The notes beneath the pieces were generated by a model. The model made no database searches and was not told the DNA's origin. It saw only the letters and a program-made list of their open reading frames with translations. From Xenorhabdus griffiniae (GTDB taxonomy: Bacteria; Pseudomonadota; Gammaproteobacteria; Enterobacterales; Enterobacteriaceae), in assembly GCF_001028135.1 (NCBI RefSeq), contig NZ_LDNM01000020.1:1-54225 (forward strand): 54,225 nt of DNA. Direction: 5' to 3'. The position numbers were made by a program, and so were the translations under genes. Numbering within the stretch: the stretch's first letter is position 1; each line of letters starts with the position of its first letter. This document shows, piece after piece, positions 29,733-38,248 of this stretch.

Positions 29733-30260
29733 TCATGCAACGGCTGAAGATTTTGGAGTAACTTTCTTTTCTATAATAGATTGAATTGTATGGCTTAATA
29801 TAGCCGGGTCATAGACAAAATCATTCAGAGGGATATGATGAACATAAGCAATAGCAGACAGGCCTTTTAGTAAATGGCTGGCAGAGTTATCAAAGGGTTT
29901 TTCGGTGACTAATATGATTGGGCGTCTTAAGGCGGAAGCCCAACCCAATTCAATATGAGTACCATCTGTTCTCATTAGTTGTTTCTGTTGTGGACAGACA
30001 GGCAAAATGGCAACGAAAATGTCACATTGCTCCATCCATTGGCGATCCCGTTGGGAGACTTCTTCTGGAGTAAATAAGTGCGTTGTTCCGCCGAATTGTT
30101 CTGTACGATGGGCCGAAAAAACTTCTGCACCAAGTGATTCCAGATGGTGAATAGCAGATTTAATGTGAACTTGTAAATTAGTGTCTAATACCCTTAATTT
30201 CAATGCATGTTGGATAGGGCCACCAACAAATACTTTAACATCAGAAAATATTATGGACAT
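29733..30260 (-). CDS. Nucleoside 2-deoxyribosyltransferase-like protein
   Basis: A 175-aa protein of the nucleoside deoxyribosyltransferase fold, which also includes nucleotide N-glycosidases. The features seen are an N-terminal KVFVGGPI strand and loop, CDIFVAILP (D80) and GTHIELGWASAL, where E104 occupies the position of the nucleophilic glutamate. The family cleaves or exchanges N-glycosidic bonds. The substrate cannot be told from sequence. It lies downstream of the nine-gene operon on the same strand, 243 bp after the glycosyltransferase stop, with a 106-bp repeat between. It may be a tenth cluster gene or an independent nucleotide-cleaning enzyme. Confidence 0.7.
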   Translation of the reverse strand: MSIIFSDVKVFVGGPIQHALKLRVLDTNLQVHIKSAIHHLESLGAEVFSAHRTEQFGGTTHLFTPEEVSQRDRQWMEQCDIFVAILPVCPQQKQLMRTDGTHIELGWASALRRPIILVTEKPFDNSASHLLKGLSAIAYVHHIPLNDFVYDPAILSHTIQSIIEKKVTPKSSAVA

Positions 30261-30294
30261 AGAGCCGCCTCTTATGGAAATAAGTTTTAATATT

Positions 30295-30400
30295 TATACC
30301 AATCCAACTTCAGGATGCATGTTATATTTCCCCGATGCGTGGGGAAATATAATGCCTCGCATCGTCTTGCGGATTGCAACTTGAAGTTTATCGAGTATAT
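30295..30400 (+). repeat. 106-bp dispersed hairpin repeat, copy 3 of 4
   Basis: Same unit and orientation as the others. The inner stem TATATTTCCCC with GGGGAAATATA is perfect over 11 bp, with a changed loop (GATGCGT). It marks one side of the nine-gene operon, 103 bp beyond the last stop codon. Confidence 0.9.
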
Positions 30401-30503
30401 GAATAGATGATAATAATTTATTTCTTTATACAGATATTAAAAATGATTATCGGAATAAATGATATTCTCATTGTTGTATTATATCATAAGTTATGATTGT
30501 GTA

Positions 30504-31664
30504 TTATATTTTTTGATTGGATGCCCTATTTTCAATGTAATCAGCAATAATATCATCTGAATTATTTTGAAAAATGTCATGACAAGAATTAGTGTTGTTT
30601 TTTTCTTTTTCAAGAAATTGACTTATCTTATTTATAGCCCGTTTTCGTTCTTTAGGGTTATTAATGAATAAGTTATTGCATTTTTTAATTAATGCTAATC
30701 CGTCTTTCTCTGGTAGATATGGGGGGATATCAGGATAACCATATTCCGGTTGCCATAAGAAACCGTATTCCTGACGATAATAATTTTGTAGATACACAGC
30801 TAATTGTAATTGCTGACTATAGTTTTGTGGTGGTAAGAAAAAAACATCTTTATTGAGAGCGACGCATTCATAAAATGTTGTCAGACCAGGATTGGCTAAT
30901 ACCTTACGGGCACGGTGTAATTTTTGCAGAAAATCATGTCTTGAAAAACAGCCAATATGAATATGAGGATGCGTTTTGGCAAAAATTTCTGCCAAATTTA
31001 CGATAGTTTTACCTCCTCCTGCAATAGTAATGTTGGTTTCATTTTGCAGATAGGGAATAGACAATAACTCTTCGAGGAAATGATAATAAAAATCTGTGGT
31101 ATCGGCGTAGACTGTATCAATACCACCAAGAGTAATTAATATCCCTTCTGGAGGATGATCATCCATTATGCATTGTTGCAGAGAATTGTGAAGAATTGGT
31201 GGAATAACTTGATAATCACCAAGCTTATCATGGAATCGCTCAATATTACGTTCTATTCCATGAAAGTCTTGAATAAATGTTTTTTCAGTTTTGTGCAGGT
31301 CAACATGAAGATCATCCCACATCCAAAATAGTGTGTCGATATAGATAATGGATGGATTAAGCGTTGAAACGAAATCAATCGAGTTAAGGTTAGTATTAAT
31401 GATATACAAACTTGCACCAGAAATAAGCTCAGAATAGCGTGAAAGTTCTGTAACTGAAGTGGTATCACATTCATAAATTTCATCAAACAGGCCGGATTTC
31501 TCACCTAATTGAGAAGAAGTCAGTGTGCCTAATAAAATAAATTTAGTGTCCGGCGTTAATTTATTCCGACGCTTTAATCTCTCCACCACATTTAACGTGG
31601 TGGATATTGGGCCAAAACAGAAGGGATCGGCGTCAAAAATAATATATGGCATATTTTTTAACAT
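30504..31664 (-). CDS. GT-B-like glycosyltransferase (last gene of the operon)
   Basis: A 386-aa protein resembling GT-B glycosyltransferases of the GT1/GT28 (MurG-like) type. The N-terminal half begins with the strand YIIFDADPF. The C-terminal half has ILITLGGID (about 175-183), an AGGGKT loop, and ANPGLTTFYECVAL (257-270) followed by FFLPPQNYSQQLQL, the usual place of nucleotide-sugar binding. It would attach a sugar to the product of the operon; donor and acceptor are unknown. GAGAG lies 5 nt before the ATG, 9 bp after the preceding stop. The C-terminus is asparagine- and lysine-rich and probably disordered. Confidence 0.6.
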   Translation of the reverse strand: MLKNMPYIIFDADPFCFGPISTTLNVVERLKRRNKLTPDTKFILLGTLTSSQLGEKSGLFDEIYECDTTSVTELSRYSELISGASLYIINTNLNSIDFVSTLNPSIIYIDTLFWMWDDLHVDLHKTEKTFIQDFHGIERNIERFHDKLGDYQVIPPILHNSLQQCIMDDHPPEGILITLGGIDTVYADTTDFYYHFLEELLSIPYLQNETNITIAGGGKTIVNLAEIFAKTHPHIHIGCFSRHDFLQKLHRARKVLANPGLTTFYECVALNKDVFFLPPQNYSQQLQLAVYLQNYYRQEYGFLWQPEYGYPDIPPYLPEKDGLALIKKCNNLFINNPKERKRAINKISQFLEKEKNNTNSCHDIFQNNSDDIIADYIENRASNQKI

Positions 31665-31673
31665 ATTGCTCTC

Positions 31674-32759
31674 TCATAAAGGAATATTTACATTTTCTAT
31701 ATCAAATTGTTTAGTATAGGGACAATATAAAAAGGTACTACCATGGAGGTTATTAAGATGTAATCGGCCAGAAAGATTGAGATTATTTGTCATTAAATGA
31801 GCTAAGAAAATATTGTGTAAATTTTGGTGGGAGATAATAATCCGCATAGAAGACATCGAGAGTTCATCGCCAATTTGCATAATAAAACGATGAATTCTAT
31901 CAGCTGCGTCGGTCACTTGTTCTGAATCTTTGAAAGGGGAATCAAGGGGGGTATACAGTAACCGATAAGCATAATCTTCACCGTAGCGATGCGGAATATC
32001 TGCCAGTTTCAGGCCAATAAGCTCTTTTGGAAAGAATTCACAAAGTGCATCAGTTTCTTGTATTGAACAAGATTGATATGCTGAACTGAGTGCTCTGGCC
32101 GTTTCAAGCGCCCGACGTTGAGGTGAGGTATAAATATTTTGCCACGGCAGTTTCCCCAATATTCGTCTACCAATTTTTTCAGCCTGTTTGATTGATGTGG
32201 CATCAAGAGCGATCACATTATCTTCAGGGCAGTAATCGAGATGGTCAAGCGGGATAATTTGTCCATGTCTGATCCACAGTATCTTTAAGGGGGGAATGGG
32301 ACCATTGTAGTGTATGCGTCCCTCTATTTGATGGCTTGAAAGTCCATGAGATTGCCAAAAAAAGGTGGCATTTTTTCCTGTATCTGTCTCCAGATGAACA
32401 TGTGTGGCACCGTGGCGACGTCCCCATTGCAACATGGCATGCCATAATCCATAACCCAGTTTCTGGCGCTGATATTCATCCCTGATATAAAATTCAGCAA
32501 TATTCAGGGTCACTTTCCCTTCCCGTTCAAGATACACATTGGCTAATCCCGCTAATTGCCCGGCATTTAGCAACAAAAACAGCCCCCTGTCACCTTGCAG
32601 GATGCGTTGTTCAAGGATAGTATGATTTTCCTTTGCAATCACCTCTTCTGGTTGATCCCCAAAGACTTCTGGCCAATGGCGTTGAAAATATTCTCCATAA
32701 AGATGAAGAAATGAATTCCACAAGGGAGATTGAGGGGTAACTTGTTTGAGTTCTAACAT
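31674..32759 (-). CDS. GNAT acetyltransferase fused to a histidine phosphatase (phosphoglycerate-mutase-like) domain
   Basis: A two-domain protein of 361 aa. Residues 1-155 are a GNAT fold with the acetyl-CoA loop QRQKLGYG (97-104) and a C-terminal FFWQSHGL strand. Residues 158-361 are a histidine phosphatase: the RHG motif with H165 as phospho-acceptor, SPQRRALETA (R215) and a second histidine H311 in IISHQN. Key residues of both domains are intact. The start is ATG 32759, 1 bp after the preceding stop, with GGAG 8 nt upstream; a TTG-started frame 18 bp earlier is unlikely. In the operon it may acetylate and dephosphorylate an intermediate, which is inference. Confidence 0.75.
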   Translation of the reverse strand: MLELKQVTPQSPLWNSFLHLYGEYFQRHWPEVFGDQPEEVIAKENHTILEQRILQGDRGLFLLLNAGQLAGLANVYLEREGKVTLNIAEFYIRDEYQRQKLGYGLWHAMLQWGRRHGATHVHLETDTGKNATFFWQSHGLSSHQIEGRIHYNGPIPPLKILWIRHGQIIPLDHLDYCPEDNVIALDATSIKQAEKIGRRILGKLPWQNIYTSPQRRALETARALSSAYQSCSIQETDALCEFFPKELIGLKLADIPHRYGEDYAYRLLYTPLDSPFKDSEQVTDAADRIHRFIMQIGDELSMSSMRIIISHQNLHNIFLAHLMTNNLNLSGRLHLNNLHGSTFLYCPYTKQFDIENVNIPL

Positions 32760-32760
32760 A

Positions 32761-33639
32761 TTACTGACTCCATTCAACTCTTGGTGAACTAAACATCAAC
32801 ATCACTTTCTCACACCATTGATGATAATTTAAGCTGGAATACGCTTTTTCTTGTCGGGGGTTGGCGAGTAACGGCTGAACCAGGCCCTGATGTTTAAGTA
32901 ATGTTTGCAGGGAGGGAGAACATTTCTCCCAATTTAATACGGTACGGTAGGGGCTTGATTGGTAAGACGCGTACAGTGAGACGTTGTGGATATCATCTTC
33001 AATAAAGTGAGATTGCAGATGCTTTCTCAATACCGCGAATTTTTCTTCGGCTGCGGTATAAAAGGCAGTCAAAATATTTCTGACAGCAGCGGGAATATGC
33101 TCTCTGTTTGTGAGACGAAGACGCAATGCTCCACCGGTACTGAGAAGTTTATTGCCGTTGAAAGAATAATAAGCGGCATGAACATGCGGGAGTTCCTGTA
33201 AACACTCTTTCCTGCCATAACCCTGAGAAAGATCCAGAAATACATAAATATTGTGGTTGCTTTGAATTTCTCGCAAAAATTCTCTGCATCCTGGGTCGAT
33301 ATAACCTAAAGGATGGGCGAGAAGTATGGCACATGGTTGTGGAAGAGAGTTTAGCATTGCCATCATAGCCTGGATATCCGCTTGCAAAATCATGCTGGCT
33401 TGTTCTGGCGATAAAACAGGATAGAAAAGTGGCTGCCAATTGGCTGCGTAAACAGATTCAACCATGCTTTGACATATCCACTCTGGCATCAGGCAATAGC
33501 CCTGACCTGCCACGGCCTGCAGATCTTCGCGGAAAAAACGCCGGACTGAACAGCCAGAGTTCATGATATTGTCCAGCGACATGATATCTTGCTGAGACGG
33601 TATACCTTGCAAAGCGAGTAGGTTGCGGTGAGATATCAT
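32761..33639 (-). CDS. Shortened DegT/DnrJ/EryC1-like PLP-fold protein
   Basis: A 292-aa protein reminiscent of sugar aminotransferases. FLDLSQGYGR (D136) and YYSFNGNKLLSTGGAL (K164) match the pyridine-binding aspartate and PLP-lysine blocks found as EDCAQAMG and SFQANKLISSGEGG in the neighbouring full-length enzyme. About 90 residues are missing, mostly from the N-terminal part of the large domain and from the small domain. It could be a reduced enzyme, or a non-catalytic partner of the neighbouring aminotransferase. Its ATG overlaps the previous stop (ATGA), with AGGA 7 nt upstream. The family call is moderately sure; the activity is open. Confidence 0.55.
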   Translation of the reverse strand: MISHRNLLALQGIPSQQDIMSLDNIMNSGCSVRRFFREDLQAVAGQGYCLMPEWICQSMVESVYAANWQPLFYPVLSPEQASMILQADIQAMMAMLNSLPQPCAILLAHPLGYIDPGCREFLREIQSNHNIYVFLDLSQGYGRKECLQELPHVHAAYYSFNGNKLLSTGGALRLRLTNREHIPAAVRNILTAFYTAAEEKFAVLRKHLQSHFIEDDIHNVSLYASYQSSPYRTVLNWEKCSPSLQTLLKHQGLVQPLLANPRQEKAYSSLNYHQWCEKVMLMFSSPRVEWSQ

Positions 33640-35012
33640 GGTGTGATCCTGAGATGAAGACGCTCAATATATTGATTGGCTAACTGGTCATAGAATTCAT
33701 TTTCTCTGCCCCACAGATCAAGCTGAAGGCCAGTATAAGGGCAATAGAGCGTTTCCAGATGACTAATCAGGCAATGGATCCCCATTAATTTTTCTCTACC
33801 CAGATAGCTACAACCCCATTTAGCGGCATACCATTGACCGGCACCGTTATTTATCATCAATGACCAGGCACCAGGAGTACCTTTATCGTCATAAGTGACT
33901 GCCAGATGATAGTGGTGACTGTTGGATAACAGGCCAGGGAGATATTGGAGGTCTTCACGGTTCAGGCTGCGCATATCACTTTGTTGAGTGGTTTTCCAGC
34001 CTTTGGCGTCCACATACAGCGCATCTTGCCACAATTGCTCAGTTTGACCCGAGGTACTGTAACGTGTGACAGTAGGGTGGGTGCGTGCTTTCTTAAGACT
34101 GCGTTTTAATCGTGTTGAGTGCTGGATCAAAAAGTCAGCGACTGTTGTTTCAGGCGGTATGTTGACAATGGGGGCTGACCATTGGCTTTCTTCATGACAC
34201 TGCAAACCGTGCTGTTGCGCTAAATCATGCAGGCAGAAATAGGCGCGGGATTTTGCGTTCAGATACTTAAATAAAACAGGTTGCCGCTGTAAAAAAGAGC
34301 GTAATTCTTTTTCTTCTTGAGCCGTAAAAGTAAAATCGAAGAACGTATTGCTTTGCCACTGTTGCTGGCCTTCTTGCCAGACCAGATCAACATGCTCAAA
34401 ACGCCTGAATTCAGGGTAACGTAATGCGGTTCCTAAACGCCATAAATGAGAAGTCGTTGGATTGGCAAGAGGGACAATTGATTCAGGTTGCATAATTGCC
34501 TGGCTTATCAGCGCCACAATACTGTCTGGAGAATATTCCGTACTATCAAGCACAATTTCATGAGGGACATTGTGCTTCCACAAACTATCCTGAACGACTT
34601 CTTTAATACGGGAAACTGGTAAACGATCTTCTACAGCTCGTTCCTGATTACGGGTAATCAGCGTTGGCTCCTGCGCAACGAGCCGATAATGCAGAATTCG
34701 GACACCTTTTTGCGTAAATAGGGAGTGGATAGCGTCAATTTCTTCAGGATAAATGAATACGCCATCCAGAATGATCAAGTCACTGCCCGCATCAAGGCAA
34801 TCATCAGCAACCTTTAACAACCGCAAGGTATCTTCCATGATGATTTTTAGTGTCAGGTATGTTCTTGGTTCAACAAAATGATGAAAAGTATCCCACGGTA
34901 AATAGGAGACAGTTAGCCCCTGCGCCAGCATGACATCTTTCAAGTGGTTGCACGTTGTGGATTTACCACTTGCCGGTGTTCCTCTAATGACAACAACAGT
35001 TTTATGCTTCAT
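33636..35012 (-). CDS. P-loop kinase fused to a GNAT (Acetyltransf_6/BioF2-like) domain
   Basis: A 458-aa fusion. Residues 1-175 are a small-molecule kinase of the AAA_33/zeta-like P-loop type: Walker A GTPASGKS (K17), D42 in PWDTFHHF, ILDG with D83, and a basic lid around RNQERAVEDR. Residues about 185-458 look like a GNAT of the BioF2/CelD type, with RLKRSLKKAR (301-310) and a late LDLWGRENEFYDQL block. FemAB-type aminoacyl transferases belong to the same superfamily. The predicted job is phosphorylation and acyl transfer on a pathway intermediate. It overlaps the upstream gene by 11 bp and the downstream gene by 4. Confidence 0.65.
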   Translation of the reverse strand: MKHKTVVVIRGTPASGKSTTCNHLKDVMLAQGLTVSYLPWDTFHHFVEPRTYLTLKIIMEDTLRLLKVADDCLDAGSDLIILDGVFIYPEEIDAIHSLFTQKGVRILHYRLVAQEPTLITRNQERAVEDRLPVSRIKEVVQDSLWKHNVPHEIVLDSTEYSPDSIVALISQAIMQPESIVPLANPTTSHLWRLGTALRYPEFRRFEHVDLVWQEGQQQWQSNTFFDFTFTAQEEKELRSFLQRQPVLFKYLNAKSRAYFCLHDLAQQHGLQCHEESQWSAPIVNIPPETTVADFLIQHSTRLKRSLKKARTHPTVTRYSTSGQTEQLWQDALYVDAKGWKTTQQSDMRSLNREDLQYLPGLLSNSHHYHLAVTYDDKGTPGAWSLMINNGAGQWYAAKWGCSYLGREKLMGIHCLISHLETLYCPYTGLQLDLWGRENEFYDQLANQYIERLHLRITP

Positions 35013-35853
35013 TACCTAATACCTTTAATTGCCAGCCTCGCATGATATCGGCAATAGAATGCTGATTAAAGACGGTTTGATAATAATCATCATGACCAAT
35101 TTTAGCGGCCCGATGCATAATCTGTTTTGCGGTGAGACGTAACTCGATTTTATGATTGCTGTTACCCAAACACATTTCCTTTCCTTGTGTATTTGGTGGC
35201 GGGGTGTAGAGCAATATATTGCAATTCTGCCCAATGGCATGATAGTAAATCTGGATGGCTTTTTGTTGCGTGGTATTTTCCACAAACAGCGTTTGCTCTG
35301 GAGGAATTTCAAGCGCTGTGCTGAGGAATTCGGGGGTATAAAGGGTAATGTTGCGGTAATACACATCCAACATCATCTGTTCTTCGTCTGTTCCCTGTGG
35401 ATAAGTGGCGTCCGGTTTTTTGGCGTAGAGACCATATAGCATTGAGGTTGGCAACACGGTTTTGATGTGAGGAACCCATTGATCAATATGCTGGCGGATC
35501 TTATCTTCGGAGGTATCCACCCAATAGATTGGGGGTAAAGGGATATTCAGCTGCGCCAAAGTATAAACGATGCCGGCTTCTAACCATTCTCTCATTGTTT
35601 TGTGGTTAGCTTGCTGAGGGTCAAAATGCAATAAGTCGGCCATCATGATTGCTTCATGGGATTGAAAATAGAGATAAACAGGAGCATTGTGCTGCGAAGC
35701 GATGATTGTTGGCAGCACAGAATCGATCAAATCTTGTAGTGAAAGTCGGGCTGGTACACCTTTTGCGTAACAGATACAAGAACCCCCCAACACATATTGG
35801 ACAGGCTGGTTATTCCCGTTGAGTTGGGTGAAAAAATTATTGTCTAATATCAT
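35002..35853 (-). CDS. Unrecognised protein, faintly class I aminoacyl-tRNA synthetase-like
   Basis: I do not recognise this 283-aa protein with confidence. Its order of segments recalls TrpRS/TyrRS-type synthetases: a strand-helix N-terminus (YVLGGSCICY, then ARLSLQDLIDSVLP where HIGH would lie), a central GTDEEQMMLDVYYRNI block and a C-terminal GKEMCLGNSNHKIELRLTAKQI resembling the KMSKS loop and the helix after it. The HIGH histidines are absent, so a standard charging reaction is doubtful. There are no signal or membrane segments. The start is ATG 35853, overlapping the aminotransferase stop (ATGA), with GGAAGG 9 nt upstream. It may be an amino acid-activating or binding protein, or something unrelated. 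Confidence 0.5.
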   Translation of the reverse strand: MILDNNFFTQLNGNNQPVQYVLGGSCICYAKGVPARLSLQDLIDSVLPTIIASQHNAPVYLYFQSHEAIMMADLLHFDPQQANHKTMREWLEAGIVYTLAQLNIPLPPIYWVDTSEDKIRQHIDQWVPHIKTVLPTSMLYGLYAKKPDATYPQGTDEEQMMLDVYYRNITLYTPEFLSTALEIPPEQTLFVENTTQQKAIQIYYHAIGQNCNILLYTPPPNTQGKEMCLGNSNHKIELRLTAKQIMHRAAKIGHDDYYQTVFNQHSIADIMRGWQLKVLGNEA

Positions 35854-36998
35854 GACAGGTTTCCTTCCATCGCCCACTGTAAGACATTTTCGTAAGTCGC
35901 ATTATCAATAGGTACAGGCAGGCAAATACGGTCACTCAAGATGACTTTATGTTTCTCTAATGCTGATACAGGGAGTGGACTTTTTTGTAGAGTCCAGGGA
36001 AAACGGTCAGAGTAGGGGGAAAGCTGATTTTTTATAATCGGATGGTTAGCCAGATCCCAGGCTTGCCAATCATATAGTAGTGTTGAATTGAAGCGATCTT
36101 TGGGCAATTTGCTGCGTTTTAACCAGACAGAAACGGGTATCGTTCCTTCCGGGCGTGCAGTGATCCAATCTGTGGGTAAATATTGCAGGATTGCTTGATA
36201 ACGCTCTGTTAATAAGGCGCGGAACTGTTCAATATTTTCCAATTGATTAATCAGTAACGCAGCTTGGATTTCATTGAATTTATTATTGTCACCAAAACCA
36301 ATACTATTGCTCCAATCTGGATAGCCCTCTGCGGTACGTTCAGCACCGTGGTCAGTCATCATGCAGGCATTAATGAATAGAGAATTATTTTTGGCAATCA
36401 GTAAACCTCCCTCACCGCTACTGATTAATTTATTGGCCTGAAAACTGAAACAGCCATATTCGCCAAATGTGCCTACAGGTTGATTTTGATAATTCACTCC
36501 CATCGCTTGTGCACAGTCTTCAATCAGGTACACATTATGTTGTTGGCAAATTTGGGCGATCTGAGCAATGGAAGCAGCAGTACCTTCCAAATGAACGGCA
36601 ATGACAGCCAGAGGTTTGGTATCCATTTGATTTATTGTCTTGTTTAATGCCTCTGGACACATCATGCCAGTGTCATCGACATCAACAAGAACAGGGATTA
36701 ATCCGCAACTGAGTACGGCATTGGCAGTAGCGATAAATGAGATGGAGGGAATGAGTACCCATTGCCCTATTTGGGGCCTAAGCCCAAGCAAAGCCGCTTT
36801 GAGCGCGACAGTACCATTTGTCAGTAGGATGGCATGTTGGGTATGCAGAATATGTTGTAACAGCCTTTCCGCCTGACGACAATATTGGCTCTCTGTGGCA
36901 TATCTAAACACCGCTTTATTATCAAGAACGGTTTGCAAGCGGTATTGTATATTATCAGCAATTTTGGCATTACCGAGGTAAGGTCTAAGATATGACAT
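35850..36998 (-). CDS. DegT/DnrJ/EryC1/StrS-family PLP aminotransferase
   Basis: A full-length (382 aa) fold-type I aminotransferase of the family that aminates keto sugars and cyclitols. The PLP lysine is K190 in FSFQANKLISSGEGG, D161 lies in LIEDCAQAMG, and LLTNGTVALKAAL is the phosphate-binding region. The late block FGDNNKFNEIQAALLINQLE is typical of the family. The predicted reaction is transfer of an amino group from glutamate or glutamine to a carbonyl on a sugar-like or similar substrate. It lies 34 bp after the transporter, with AGGA 7 nt before the ATG, and overlaps the next gene by 4 bp. Confidence 0.85.
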   Translation of the reverse strand: MSYLRPYLGNAKIADNIQYRLQTVLDNKAVFRYATESQYCRQAERLLQHILHTQHAILLTNGTVALKAALLGLRPQIGQWVLIPSISFIATANAVLSCGLIPVLVDVDDTGMMCPEALNKTINQMDTKPLAVIAVHLEGTAASIAQIAQICQQHNVYLIEDCAQAMGVNYQNQPVGTFGEYGCFSFQANKLISSGEGGLLIAKNNSLFINACMMTDHGAERTAEGYPDWSNSIGFGDNNKFNEIQAALLINQLENIEQFRALLTERYQAILQYLPTDWITARPEGTIPVSVWLKRSKLPKDRFNSTLLYDWQAWDLANHPIIKNQLSPYSDRFPWTLQKSPLPVSALEKHKVILSDRICLPVPIDNATYENVLQWAMEGNLS

Positions 36999-37032
36999 AT
37001 TATAATCCTAATAATCAATATTTTTGTTAATA

Positions 37033-38244
37033 TCACCTGTGCCAATGATGGGTTGGAGCAGATACTTTATTCATTTGAATGATTAAATAAACAGCTATTG
37101 CAATCAGAAAAAGTATAGAGAAACCGGCCACAGGTAAAAAAGATTGTGTGGAACCAGGCGCAATGGATACGGTGATTGCAGCTATTGGGAATGAAAAGTT
37201 CATTGTGATCTGAAATAAAGAAAATAGACGACCTTGATGCATTTCCAAACCCTGTTGATAAATGGTTTTGGTAATTAAGATATTGAAATAAATTATTGCG
37301 ATGTTATAGAGCAAATAGAAAAACGCCTTCGCATAAAAAATGGGTAGCTGAAAAAAAAGAATACCAAATATAAACAGACCAATAAATATTGAAATGGGAT
37401 AACGTTGGATACGATTATCAATGCTTGTTTTATTGAGTAATGTTGTACAGAAAATGGGTATCAGGGCACTGAGTAAATAGAATAGAGTGACCAATCCATA
37501 ACTTTCATTCGCCAAACTTTCCATAACAACAACAGGGAGTGCCACCATCAAAAATGCATTGGCAAAAATTGTAAAGACAATGGCAATGGCAAATGTCTTA
37601 TAATAGCTTTGCCGAAATACAGCACGTAACCCAACGGATAACTGAGATTTTTTCCCTGCTGTCCGTTTTATCTGCATTTTTATCATAAGATAACAGACAT
37701 AAAAATAAGGCAACAGAGAAAATAATTTGATAGTCACAAGCGTATCTATCCCTTGAGTAATTCCCAGTAAAGCACCAAATCCAGGGCCAATAGCTGAAAT
37801 AAGCGATGTAGCAATAACAATATAGAGAGAAACATTCAAATGCTTGCCACCTTGTTGTTCTGTCCAGTCATTAAGTTCGTGCCAGGCAACACGTGACCAT
37901 GGAATTTCATAGGCAAAAAGAAATTCCAACAATGAGATAAATAGAAGCAACATAATGGGAGAAAATGCTATTTTACTCAATAATAAGATTAATAATAACA
38001 GTGTGCTAAGTATTTCAATTAATAATATAAAAATACGAAATTTCCAAATGTCTGTTGAATAGTCAATTTTATAGCCCCATAACAAAGCGCCAATGGAGGT
38101 AAATAAAAATATGATCCCCATATTGGCATAATAGTATGTCATTGGCGTGCCCTCAGATAATAATATATAGGGGTATCCGACGGCAAGAATGCTGGAGCCA
38201 ACGCCATTAATAAATAAAGAAATAAGAAACAGATATCTTATCAT
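37033..38244 (-). CDS. MFS-type transporter, probable exporter of the operon product
   Basis: A 403-aa polytopic membrane protein with about 11-12 hydrophobic segments and a basic central loop (KMQIKRTAGKKSQ) between two six-helix halves, the layout of major facilitator drug exporters. The loop between helices 2 and 3 (LLWGYKIDYST) stands at the position of the family motif A but is poorly conserved. Because it sits inside the biosynthetic operon, 4 bp after the ATP-grasp gene, export of the product or self-protection is the likely role. Substrate specificity cannot be read from the sequence. Confidence 0.8.
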   Translation of the reverse strand: MIRYLFLISLFINGVGSSILAVGYPYILLSEGTPMTYYYANMGIIFLFTSIGALLWGYKIDYSTDIWKFRIFILLIEILSTLLLLILLLSKIAFSPIMLLLFISLLEFLFAYEIPWSRVAWHELNDWTEQQGGKHLNVSLYIVIATSLISAIGPGFGALLGITQGIDTLVTIKLFSLLPYFYVCYLMIKMQIKRTAGKKSQLSVGLRAVFRQSYYKTFAIAIVFTIFANAFLMVALPVVVMESLANESYGLVTLFYLLSALIPIFCTTLLNKTSIDNRIQRYPISIFIGLFIFGILFFQLPIFYAKAFFYLLYNIAIIYFNILITKTIYQQGLEMHQGRLFSLFQITMNFSFPIAAITVSIAPGSTQSFLPVAGFSILFLIAIAVYLIIQMNKVSAPTHHWHR

Positions 38245-38248
38245 CGTA

